NCBI RefSeq assembly: GCF_032062245.1
Contig: NZ_DAMBQF010000004.1
Location: 1 to 64,000 of the forward strand
From: Soonwooa sp032062245
GTDB lineage: Bacteria; Bacteroidota; Bacteroidia; Flavobacteriales; Weeksellaceae
Direction of reading: 5' to 3'
Length of the DNA: 64,000 nucleotides
The notes beneath the pieces are model-generated. The model was not told the origin of the DNA, searched no databases, and saw only the letters and a program-made list of their open reading frames with translations. The first letter of the stretch is position 1. Each line of letters starts with the position of its first letter. Positions 42,007 through 51,000 of this stretch are shown here, piece after piece. Made by a program: the position numbers and the translations under genes.

Positions 42007-43620
42007 ATGAGTAAAAAAGAAACGAAGTACATCTTTGTAACAGGCGGTGTTACTTCTTCACTGGGTAAAGGAATTGTCTCTGCTTCTTTGGGACTTTTGT
42101 TGAAATCACGAGGTTTTAGCGTTACTATCCAAAAACTTGATCCTTACATTAATATAGATCCCGGAACACTTAATCCGTATGAGCATGGCGAATGTTATGT
42201 GACGGAAGACGGTGCCGAAACCGATCTTGACCTTGGTCACTACGAGCGTTTTCTTGATAGCCAAACAAGTCAAAACAACTCGGTGACAACAGGTAAAATC
42301 TATCAAACTGTTATAGAAAAAGAACGTCGTGGCGAGTTTCTTGGTAAAACGGTGCAAGTTATTCCGCACATCACCAACGAGATTAAACGTCGTGTTAAAA
42401 TTTTAGCAAAGAAAAATTACGATATCATCATCACTGAAATTGGTGGAACAGTAGGAGATATCGAATCTTTGCCATACATCGAAAGTGTGCGACAATTGCA
42501 ATGGGAGTTGGGCAAAAACAATTCGATGGTGATTCATTTAACATTGTTACCTTATTTGGCTGCCAGTGGTGAGTTAAAAACAAAACCATCGCAGCATTCT
42601 GTTCGTCAATTGATGGAAAGCGGCATCCAGGCAGATGTTTTGGTATGTCGTACAGAGCACAAAATCCCGAAAGATTTGCGTGCAAAGTTGGCGCAATTCT
42701 GTAACGTTGCTTTAGAAAATGTTATCGAATGTAAAGATATGGACACGATTTATGAAGTGCCAGTCGATTTACAAAAACAAAACTTCGATGAGGTTGTTCT
42801 AAAAGAATTAAATCTTCCTTATAATAAAGAAGCAGACCTTAAGGATTGGAAAACTTTCCTTAAAAAATATAAAAACCCAAAACGAAGCGTTAACATTGCT
42901 TTGGTTGGGAAGTATGTATCACTTCAAGATTCTTACAAATCAATTGCAGAAGCTTTTATCCACGCTGGTGCAGATTTGGAAACCGATGTTAATGTTAAGT
43001 GGGTCTACAGTGGCGACTTAACGGAAGACAATTTACAAGAAGCTTTTAAAGATATCGATGGTGTGTTGATTGCTCCAGGTTTTGGCGATCGCGGCATCGA
43101 AGGGAAGATTTTAGCAGCAGAATATGCACGTGTTAACAATATTCCGACTTTAGGAATTTGTTTGGGAATGCAGATTATGACTATTGAATTTGCTCGTAAC
43201 GTTCTTGGACATGCAAAAGCTAATAGTACAGAATTTGATACAGCGACAGTTGATCCGGTTATTTCGATTATGGAAGAACAGAAAAATGTTGTTGACAAAG
43301 GCGGAACAATGCGTCTTGGCGCTTGGAAGTGTGCCTTGAAACCGAATTCTAAATTAGCTGAAATCTACGGTGCTAAAACAATTTTTGAAAGACACAGACA
43401 CCGTTATGAATTCAATTCTGATTACAAAAAAGAATTCGAGGATAAAGATATGATCATCTCTGGTCAAAATCCTGAAACGGGACTTGCCGAAACCATCGAG
43501 TTAAAAGAGCATCCTTTCTATGTTGGTGTCCAATATCATCCAGAATATAAGTCGACGGTCGCAACACCGCATCCATTATTCAAAGCGCTGATAACAGCAG
43601 CAAGCAAGAAAAAGAAATAA
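42007..43620 (+). CDS. pyrG: CTP synthase
   Basis: A 537-residue enzyme that makes CTP from UTP with glutamine as nitrogen donor. N-terminal synthase domain: YIFVTGGVTSSLGKGI (P-loop), LDPYINIDPGTLNPYEHGE and EIGGTVGDIESLP. The C-terminal class I glutaminase has the nucleophile in LGICLGMQ and the His-Glu of VQYHPEYKS. I start at ATG 42007; the frame is open to a TTG at 41989, which lies inside the promoter. Length is normal. A 192-bp repeat lies just upstream of the promoter. Confidence 0.98.
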   Translation: MSKKETKYIFVTGGVTSSLGKGIVSASLGLLLKSRGFSVTIQKLDPYINIDPGTLNPYEHGECYVTEDGAETDLDLGHYERFLDSQTSQNNSVTTGKIYQTVIEKERRGEFLGKTVQVIPHITNEIKRRVKILAKKNYDIIITEIGGTVGDIESLPYIESVRQLQWELGKNNSMVIHLTLLPYLAASGELKTKPSQHSVRQLMESGIQADVLVCRTEHKIPKDLRAKLAQFCNVALENVIECKDMDTIYEVPVDLQKQNFDEVVLKELNLPYNKEADLKDWKTFLKKYKNPKRSVNIALVGKYVSLQDSYKSIAEAFIHAGADLETDVNVKWVYSGDLTEDNLQEAFKDIDGVLIAPGFGDRGIEGKILAAEYARVNNIPTLGICLGMQIMTIEFARNVLGHAKANSTEFDTATVDPVISIMEEQKNVVDKGGTMRLGAWKCALKPNSKLAEIYGAKTIFERHRHRYEFNSDYKKEFEDKDMIISGQNPETGLAETIELKEHPFYVGVQYHPEYKSTVATPHPLFKALITAASKKKK

Positions 43621-43630
43621 AATTAACGAG

Positions 43631-43658
43631 TGACCTAAAGTATTTTTTTTAGGTCATT
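43631..43658 (+). terminator. Possible terminator after pyrG
   Basis: TGACCTAAA (43631-43639) and TTTAGGTCA (43648-43656). The T-run lies in the loop, not after the stem, so it is a weak call. Confidence 0.4.
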
Positions 43659-43720
43659 CGTCTTATTATCAGGATGATAAAGATTAGTCAGCTAAAAGTA
43701 GTTATCTGAAAAATAAATCT

Positions 43721-43728
43721 TATTTTTG
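43721..43728 (+). promoter_or_regulatory. -7 box of yidC
   Basis: TATTTTTG, 72 nt before ATG 43801; no clear -33 TTG. Confidence 0.45.
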
Positions 43729-43800
43729 TCCTCTTAAAATTTAATTAAAAAGAGCTAGAAATTTTCGGATTTCGAATTCAGAATTTTCAAATTATTACTA

Positions 43801-45591
43801 ATGCAACAGAACAACGGACTGGACAAAAATCAGCTAATTAGCTTCGGTGTACTCTCTCTACTTTTGATAGGTTTTATGCTCTATTTCCAAAATAGACAAG
43901 CCTCAACAGAACAGGAGAACATCGCCAATCAAGCTAAAAAAACTGAGCAAACAACGGCGGCTAAAGCTAATGCTGCAACCGAGCTTAACGCAAATGTTAC
44001 GCCCAACGCTATACAAAAAGTTAATCTTAAAAATGATGAGCTTAGCCTAGAGTTTTCTAGCCTCGGTGGACAAGTGTCTTCTGTTAGACTTAACCAGTAC
44101 CACGCTTACGACGGCAAAAATAAAAACAAACCTCTTTACCTTTTCAGTAACAAAAATGCTGAATATGGTTTTGAGTTTAAAGATAAATCTGGCAAAATTG
44201 TTAATACAAAAGATCTAGTATTTACACCAAGCGTAGCAGGAAATACTGTAACATTGACAAGCCAACTTAGTGGTGCGACGATTCAGTTTATCTATACATT
44301 AAGTCCAAAATATACTTTAGATTTTAAAGTAAGAACACAAGGTTTAGCGAATTTAACTTCGGATAAAAATGCGACTTTCAAATGGAATTACAACATTAGA
44401 GAGTCTGAAAAAGGTCGTGCCCAGGAGCAAACACATACAGAATTTGCTTATGCTTTTGACAATTATAAAGCTTATGATTACGATGCACGTTCTGAAATGG
44501 ACGAAACTAAAGAAACGCTTAACTGGATTGGTGTTAAACAACAATTCTTCGCAGCGGTTATCGAAGCGCAACATGGTTTTACGCAATCCAAAGGTTATCA
44601 AGACAACATCGAAACGGGTGAATATCTTAAAAAATTCAATTACGATGGTCAAGTTGCCTTTACAGGTGGTGAATTTAATCAAGATTTCGCGTGGTATTTT
44701 ATGCCATTAGATTTACCTTTATTAAAATCTTACAATAAAAACTTTGATGAAATTTTGCCATTAGGTTGGTCATTTATTGGATCACTTAACAGACATGTTT
44801 TCATGCCGATGTATAACTTAATTTCATCTTGGGGAATTGCAGCAGGTTGGGCGATTTTTATCATGACGATTATTGTTAAATTAATACTTTCGCCAGTTAT
44901 GTACAAGCAGCATAAGTTGAGTGCAATGATGAAAGTGATTCGTCCAGAGATTGACGAGGTTAATAAAAAGTACAAAGATGCTGACCCAATGAAGAAACAG
45001 CAAGAGACAATGGCGGTCTATCGAAAAGCCGGCGTTAACCAATTGGCGGGATGTCTTCCAGCCTTGGTGCAGGTTCCGTTGTTCTATGCTTTGTTCCGTT
45101 TCTTCCCGAATATGATTGATCTTCGTGGGAAAAGTTTCTGGTTTGCGGAAGATTTAACAGCTTATGATGATTTAATTAAATTACCATTTAGTATTCCTTT
45201 CTTAGGAGATCATTTAAGTATTTTCGCATTGGCGTGTACAATTGTTATTTTGATCTATACGATGATGACAGCTGGTAACATGCAACAACCACAACAAGAA
45301 GGGATGCCGAATATGAAGGTGTTAATGTACATTTTCCCAGTTACATTCTTATTCTTCTTGAATACATCTGCATCTGGTCTTTCTTGGTATTATTTTGTAT
45401 CAAACGCGATTAACATCATTATCATTTTGGTGATTAAATATGTGATTTTGGATGAGAAGAAAATTCATGCTCAGATCCAAGAGAACAAGCAAAAAGCACC
45501 AAAACCTGAAGGCCGTTTCCAAAAACGTATGAGAGAGATGATGGAGCAAGCGCAAGAGCAACAAAAGCAACAACAAAAAAATAAGAAATAG
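43801..45591 (+). CDS. yidC: Membrane protein insertase YidC
   Basis: A 596-residue inner-membrane insertase. First helix at 10-28 (LISFGVLSLLLIGFMLYF), then a large periplasmic beta domain (about 60-340). The conserved 60KD_IMP core follows with GWAIFIMTIIVKLILSPVMYKQ, the cytosolic helical hairpin, GCLPALVQVPLFYALFRFFP and the final helices FLNTSASGLSWYYFVSNAIN. The tail is Gln/Lys-rich (EQAQEQQKQQQKNKK), as in many ribosome-interacting YidC proteins. Length is typical for Bacteroidota. Confidence 0.97.
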   Translation: MQQNNGLDKNQLISFGVLSLLLIGFMLYFQNRQASTEQENIANQAKKTEQTTAAKANAATELNANVTPNAIQKVNLKNDELSLEFSSLGGQVSSVRLNQYHAYDGKNKNKPLYLFSNKNAEYGFEFKDKSGKIVNTKDLVFTPSVAGNTVTLTSQLSGATIQFIYTLSPKYTLDFKVRTQGLANLTSDKNATFKWNYNIRESEKGRAQEQTHTEFAYAFDNYKAYDYDARSEMDETKETLNWIGVKQQFFAAVIEAQHGFTQSKGYQDNIETGEYLKKFNYDGQVAFTGGEFNQDFAWYFMPLDLPLLKSYNKNFDEILPLGWSFIGSLNRHVFMPMYNLISSWGIAAGWAIFIMTIIVKLILSPVMYKQHKLSAMMKVIRPEIDEVNKKYKDADPMKKQQETMAVYRKAGVNQLAGCLPALVQVPLFYALFRFFPNMIDLRGKSFWFAEDLTAYDDLIKLPFSIPFLGDHLSIFALACTIVILIYTMMTAGNMQQPQQEGMPNMKVLMYIFPVTFLFFLNTSASGLSWYYFVSNAINIIIILVIKYVILDEKKIHAQIQENKQKAPKPEGRFQKRMREMMEQAQEQQKQQQKNKK

Positions 45592-45608
45592 TCTTAACTA
45601 TTTATATT

Positions 45609-45640
45609 AAAAGCGAAATCGAAAGGTTTCGCTTTTTTTT
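45609..45640 (+). terminator. Terminator of yidC
   Basis: AAAAGCGAAA (45609-45618) and TTTCGCTTTT (45627-45636), then T-run. Confidence 0.85.
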
Positions 45641-45666
45641 GGTTTAATTTTAATATTAAAAAATCC

Positions 45667-45674
45667 TATTTTTG
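45667..45674 (+). promoter_or_regulatory. -7 box touching the TrmH gene
   Basis: TATTTTTG, one C, then ATGATG. A start point 4 nt after the box falls at the second ATG (45679). Confidence 0.5.
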
Positions 45675-45675
45675 C

Positions 45676-46338
45676 ATGATGAATTTAGAAGCGACTTATC
45701 AGTATTTACAACGGTTTTTAACAGACGAACGCCTTCAAAAAATTGAGCACTTTTCAGCCGAAAGTTCCGATTTTATTTTGCCAGTTGTTGAGGATGTTTA
45801 TCAGTTCAGGAATGCCGCTGCAATTCTTCGTTCGGTGGAGGCGTGTGGATTTCATAAAGTTGTCGCTTTAGAAAAAGAAAATATCTTTGATCCCAATCTT
45901 CGTGTTACAAAAGGCGCAGACACTTGGGTGCAAGTTGAAAAAATGCCTCGCGAAATTTCATCATTAGAGAAAGTCAGAGATCGCGGTTATAAGATCGTAG
46001 CGGTGTCGCCGGAGCGTAATGCGACGATGCTTCCCGATTATCAACCTAACGAGCCTTTGGCTTTGGTTTTCGGGACAGAATGGCAAGGCACCACAGACGA
46101 ACTTTTGGATTTTTCAGACGAAACTTTAGCCATCCCAATGTATGGTTTTACACAAAGTTTTAATGTGTCTGTTGCTGCTGCAATCTGTATGTACGATCTA
46201 AAACAAAAATTAATAAAGTCTAATATTGACTACAAATTGACAGGTGATAAACTTCTCGAAACTAAGATTAATTGGGCGGTTAATTCTATTAAAAGCGGAC
46301 CACAGATTTTAGAACAATATCTTAAAAATAACTTGTAA
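45676..46338 (+). CDS. TrmH family RNA 2'-O-methyltransferase
   Basis: A 220-residue SpoU-type methyltransferase that uses SAM and folds with a trefoil knot. Motif 1 is DVYQFRNAAAILRSVEACGF, motif 2 LALVFGTEWQGTTDELLD and motif 3 FTQSFNVSVAAAICMYDL. The alpha-helical C-terminal tail after the knot resembles TrmH (tRNA Gm18) more than rRNA enzymes such as RlmB, but the RNA target is not certain. There are two adjacent ATG codons; promoter geometry favours the second (45679). Ends 1 bp from the convergent rsmE stop. Confidence 0.87.
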   Translation: MMNLEATYQYLQRFLTDERLQKIEHFSAESSDFILPVVEDVYQFRNAAAILRSVEACGFHKVVALEKENIFDPNLRVTKGADTWVQVEKMPREISSLEKVRDRGYKIVAVSPERNATMLPDYQPNEPLALVFGTEWQGTTDELLDFSDETLAIPMYGFTQSFNVSVAAAICMYDLKQKLIKSNIDYKLTGDKLLETKINWAVNSIKSGPQILEQYLKNNL

Positions 46339-46339
46339 A

Positions 46340-47035
46340 TTACATAAGAGAGTAATTCCAAGCGGCAACGAAAACACCAGCAGTTTCGGTTCGAAGTCTT
46401 TGTTGACCAAGGCTAACCGCTTTGATGTTGTTGTCAGCCAGCATTTGGATTTCTCTTTCCGAGAAGTCACCTTCTGGACCAATAAGAAATGTAAGTTCTT
46501 GTAAATTAGAATTTTGGATTGTCGTTAAATCCATTCTTTCTAAATTTTCGTGACAATGGGCAACGAAAGTTGTTTCAGGATTTAAAGTTTTTATAAAATC
46601 AGAAAACTTCGTCAAATCATTTACAATTGGGAAGTGAAATCTCAAACTCTGTTTAGACGCTGCAATACTTTGCTTTCTAAGTTTGTCGATATTAAGATTT
46701 TTACGCTCAGTTTTTTCAGTGTTGATGAGTGTAATCTCCGAAATGCCCATTTCCGTCGCCTTTTCAATAAAGAATTCGATGCGGTCAATATTTTTAGTTG
46801 GTGCAATGGCAATATGAAGTTTCGGCGAAAACTCGGTTTGTTTTTCTTTAATTTCGATAACATCCAAACTGGCTTTTTTACCTTCTACTTTTAAAGTTCC
46901 AAAAGCTAAATTTCCCAATCCATCCGTCAAGTAGATTTCTTCACCTTCTTTTATACGAAGCACTTTTGTGATGTGTTGCTGTTCTTCTTCGTTGATTTTT
47001 ATTTTAGGAAATATGTCGCCGTAGAAAAGTTTCAT
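46340..47035 (-). CDS. rsmE: 16S rRNA (uracil(1498)-N3)-methyltransferase
   Basis: A 231-residue knotted methyltransferase. N-terminal PUA-like part (HITKVLRIKEGEEIYLTDG), then the SPOUT core with KLHIAIAPTKNIDRIEFFIE, EKATEMGISEITLINTEKTE, SIAASKQSLRFHFP and the knot FLIGPEGDFSEREIQML with VSLGQQRLRTETAGVFVAAW. Methylates U1498 in the ribosomal decoding centre. Follows tsaD with a 37-bp gap and so is probably cotranscribed with it. Confidence 0.95.
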   Translation of the reverse strand: MKLFYGDIFPKIKINEEEQQHITKVLRIKEGEEIYLTDGLGNLAFGTLKVEGKKASLDVIEIKEKQTEFSPKLHIAIAPTKNIDRIEFFIEKATEMGISEITLINTEKTERKNLNIDKLRKQSIAASKQSLRFHFPIVNDLTKFSDFIKTLNPETTFVAHCHENLERMDLTTIQNSNLQELTFLIGPEGDFSEREIQMLADNNIKAVSLGQQRLRTETAGVFVAAWNYSLM

Positions 47036-47072
47036 TTTATGGTGTTTTTTATTTAATCAAATTTCTAAAATC

Positions 47073-48089
47073 TTACAAATCATACTTTGACGTTGCGGTT
47101 GTACGAAGATCCGTGAATTCGCCACGTTCGTATTTGAGCTTAGCAACCATCGCGATCATCGCAGCGTTGTCCGTTGTGTATTCAAATTTTGGGATGTAGA
47201 TGTTCCAACCTAGTCTTTCATGATTCGCTTGCATTGCTTCGCGCAAAGCCGAATTTGCAGATACGCCACCAGCAATCGCAACTTCTGTGATGTTAAGGTC
47301 TTTTGCTGCTTTCTCCAATTTCTTCATTAAGATTTCAATAATCGCTTTTTGAATCGATGCACAAAGATCTTTTAAATTATCTTGAATAAAATTCGGGTTT
47401 TTGTTAACCTCTTTTTGAATAAAATATAAAACCGAAGTTTTAATACCGCTAAAAGAATAATCGTAATTCTCTAGTTTTGGCTTGTTAAATTGGAAAGCAT
47501 TGGGATTTCCCTCTTTTGCAAGTTTATCAATAATTGGTCCTGCAGGATAATCGAGATCAAATATTTTTCCGATTTTATCAAAAGCTTCGCCAGCCGCATC
47601 GTCAATAGTTTTTCCGATGATTTCCATATCGAAATAATCCTTCACCAAAACGATCATCGTATGTCCGCCACTAACCGTCAAACACAAAAATGGAAATTTC
47701 GGCGGTTGTGGATTGGCATCTTCGATAAAGTGCGCCAAGATGTGCGCTTGTAGGTGGTTAACCTCTATTAAAGGCACATTAAGACTCATTGCTAAAGACT
47801 TAGCAAAGGACGTTCCGACCAAAAGTGAACCCAAAAGTCCTGGTCCTCGTGTAAAACCTATGGCGCAAATATCATTTTGTTGTATATTTGCTTTTGAAAA
47901 AGACTTTGTAACCACTGGAATTATGTTTTGCTGATGCGCTCTGGAAGCCAACTCCGGCACAACGCCACCATATTCATTATGAATAGTTTGGTTGGCAGCA
48001 ATGTTGGATAAAATTTGATTTCCTTTGATAATTGCAGCAGAAGTGTCGTCGCAAGATGACTCAATTCCTAAAATAATTGTTTCGCTCAT
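47073..48089 (-). CDS. tsaD: tRNA N6-adenosine threonylcarbamoyltransferase
   Basis: A 338-residue subunit of the t6A complex that moves threonylcarbamoyl to A37 of ANN-reading tRNAs. N-terminal IILGIESSCDDTSAAI, zinc/iron-site HQQNIIPVV and NHLQAHILAH, and the ASKHA ATP site FPFLCLTVSGGHTMIVLV and EVAIAGGVSANSALR. Start ATG 48089 (MSETIIL); the frame is open further to 48122, but those codons overlap tamB. Its start codon is 4 bp from the divergent tamB start, so its promoter lies within tamB. Confidence 0.96.
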   Translation of the reverse strand: MSETIILGIESSCDDTSAAIIKGNQILSNIAANQTIHNEYGGVVPELASRAHQQNIIPVVTKSFSKANIQQNDICAIGFTRGPGLLGSLLVGTSFAKSLAMSLNVPLIEVNHLQAHILAHFIEDANPQPPKFPFLCLTVSGGHTMIVLVKDYFDMEIIGKTIDDAAGEAFDKIGKIFDLDYPAGPIIDKLAKEGNPNAFQFNKPKLENYDYSFSGIKTSVLYFIQKEVNKNPNFIQDNLKDLCASIQKAIIEILMKKLEKAAKDLNITEVAIAGGVSANSALREAMQANHERLGWNIYIPKFEYTTDNAAMIAMVAKLKYERGEFTDLRTTATSKYDL

Positions 48090-48093
48090 AAGA

Positions 48094-51000
48094 ATGGCAA
48101 AGTTAGAAAATAAACAAAACACAAATCAACCAAATCCGGAAAAAACGGAGCAGGTTATCAAGAAGCATAAAAGTTCGCTTTGGGTAAGAATTCCTCTTTA
48201 CCTTATTTTAACGATACTCGGACTTGTACTGTTGATTTTTATCGCAATTAATCTTCCTGTTACCAAACGTTATATTGCTAGTCAAGCAATAGAACTTCTG
48301 AACAACGATTTTAAAATGAAACTTAAAATCGATGATGTAGACGTTAACTTCTTTGGTGATGTCCGATTGAAGGGCGTTAGAATGAACGATTACAAGGATT
48401 TTGAATTCGTGAAAGCTAAAGAAATTCAAGCGAATTCGGATTGGTTTGCTTTGGCGTTTAATACAAGCGATCTGAAGTTTAATAAAGTATCTTTAGTCGA
48501 ACCTGACATCAAGGTTATCACTTACAAAGGCGATAGCATTAGTAATTTTATACGTTATGTAGATAATTTTAGTAGTGATAAGCCATCTAATCCGAACAAA
48601 AAGTTCAAGATGAAAATGGTGATCGATATCATCAACGGTAAGGCAAGTATCGTTAACGAAAATCATCCTGGTGAAGAAGGTCGTTGGTTAGATGCTCGTA
48701 ATATTTATCTTCATTCTAAAGAGGTGAACATTGATGGTTCGGATGTTAAAGCCGATATTGGAAAGTTCTCTTTAATTACTAAACGTTGGGGGAAAGAGCA
48801 TATTATTGATCAATTTTCAACCAATTTCGAAATCACAAAAAAACATTTAAAATTAGCTGATTTAGTTTTTAATACCGATCATTCTTTATTAATGGGTGGC
48901 GTAACGCTTAATCTTGATCCCAAAACAGGTTTTGCAGACTTTGGCGATAAAGTTAATTGGGACTTAGAGTTTAAACCAGGAAGTCAATTGAGTGGTTATG
49001 ACCTGAGTTATTTTGTTACCAATTGGGATAATTATACACCGATTAATATGTCGGGGACAATGACTGGACCGCTTAATAAGATGCATTTGCAAAACTTCCA
49101 AGTGCGCTCACAGGATGTCAATTTACATTCTAAAAGTTTAAAAATATCTGAAGTTCTTAATAAGAAATTTCTTGTAGAAAGTGATCAACTCGACGCAGAT
49201 ATGACTTATAAAGGTCTTAAAGCGATGTTGCCGAGTTTTATTGCTAAAAGTTTAGGAAATATTGCTGACGATTTTGGACGTTTAAAATACAAAGGCGCAA
49301 TAAGTGCAAAACCTGAAGAAATCTATGCTAATGGTGAAGCGATTACAGGAATTGGACAAGCGAAAATCAAGAATTTTTATTTAACAGATTATAGCACAAA
49401 AACACCTCGTTATAGTGGTTACTTCGATGTCAAAGATCTTAATGTTACAGCATTTACAAAGAATAAACAAGTTGGTTTAGTGACTGGGAAATTCAATGTG
49501 GATGGACGAAGTTTTGATATCAACACCATGCATTTGCGTACTAAATCCGAGATTGCTCGTATTGAGTTGATGGGGAAAAATATCACAAATGTTGTGCTGG
49601 ACGGTGTTCTAGATCGTAAAACATACAACGGCTTGGTAAACGTTAATGATCCACATGCGAAAGCTAAAGTTAAAGGTCTAGTTGATTTTTCTACCAAACG
49701 GTTAAAAGCGGATATCATCGCAGATTTACAATATGTAGATCTTAAACATTTTGGTGTTGCGGCTGGTGATATGAATAGTGTCAGCGGTTATATCGATGGA
49801 AAAATTGCCATGACAGATCTTAATGATCTTAACCTAGATGCTAATGTTAAAAATTTGACTTTAGTATCATCAAAACAAAAATTGGTATTACCAACGTCGG
49901 ATATCAAAGCCTTTTTCGAAAACGGGAATCGCATTGTCTCTGTGGATGCTCCAGGAGCTGTTAATGGTAGAGTAGAAGGGCGTTTCAACCTTGAGGATAT
50001 TGGCAAGATGGTGACCAATAGTATTAATAAAATTTTGGTTGGTAATCCACCACGTAAGACTTACAACGGTCAATATTTTAATTTTGATTTCGATGTTAAA
50101 CAAGGTTTGGTTGCATTCTTTATGCCCGAACTGAAAATTCCGCAAGGTGCTATAGTTAAAGGGAATTACCAAGGTTCAACTAATGATTTGGTATTGGATG
50201 CTGATGCGCCGTACATCAAATACATAATGACCAAGCAAGAAGAGCTTACCGAAGCTGAAAAATTCTTAGCTGAAACCGACGAACATTACAAACCCGAACT
50301 TAAAAAAACAATTGATAGCGCGATGGTCGACAGCCTTCGACTTCGAGTTAATACCGCAAATCTTGAACAACAAGTTTTGGCTTCTGTTAAAAGAGCTGAA
50401 TACAATAAAAATGTTATTAAGGATTTACAATTAAAAGCCAATAACGAGAATAATCAAAAACTTCATATTGCAACTCATTTCAAGTTAGGGACTTTGGATG
50501 AAGAAGCAGATGATAAATTAAAGGAGTACGCAGTCAATCTTAACCAAACGACCAATCCTCGTGGCGATTATGTCTTTAGATTTGAGCCGACTGAGGTTAA
50601 AATTAATAATGTCGCTTGGAGTATTGATACCAGTCCAGAGTTAGACCATTCGATAACTTATCGATTGAAGGAGAAAGATTTTCAGGTTCATAATCTGAGG
50701 GTTTATTCCGATGACAGCTCGTTGTTGGTGAAAGATGCTATTTTTAGATCAGCTAAAGATTTCGATGCTGATGCTGAGGTTAGCAATTTTGACATTGGTA
50801 AAATTCTGGCGCTAACGTCATCTGGCGACAGCGATAATAATCTTGATATTAAAGGGACAGCTAACGGATCTATCAAGATCAAAATGAATGATAAAAACCT
50901 TGAGCCTTTAATAGATCTTAAAGTTGAAGATATCTTTATGAATGGTGAAGCGATGGGTAATTTCGTTATTAATGCGACCAAGAGCACTCGTCCTAATGTT

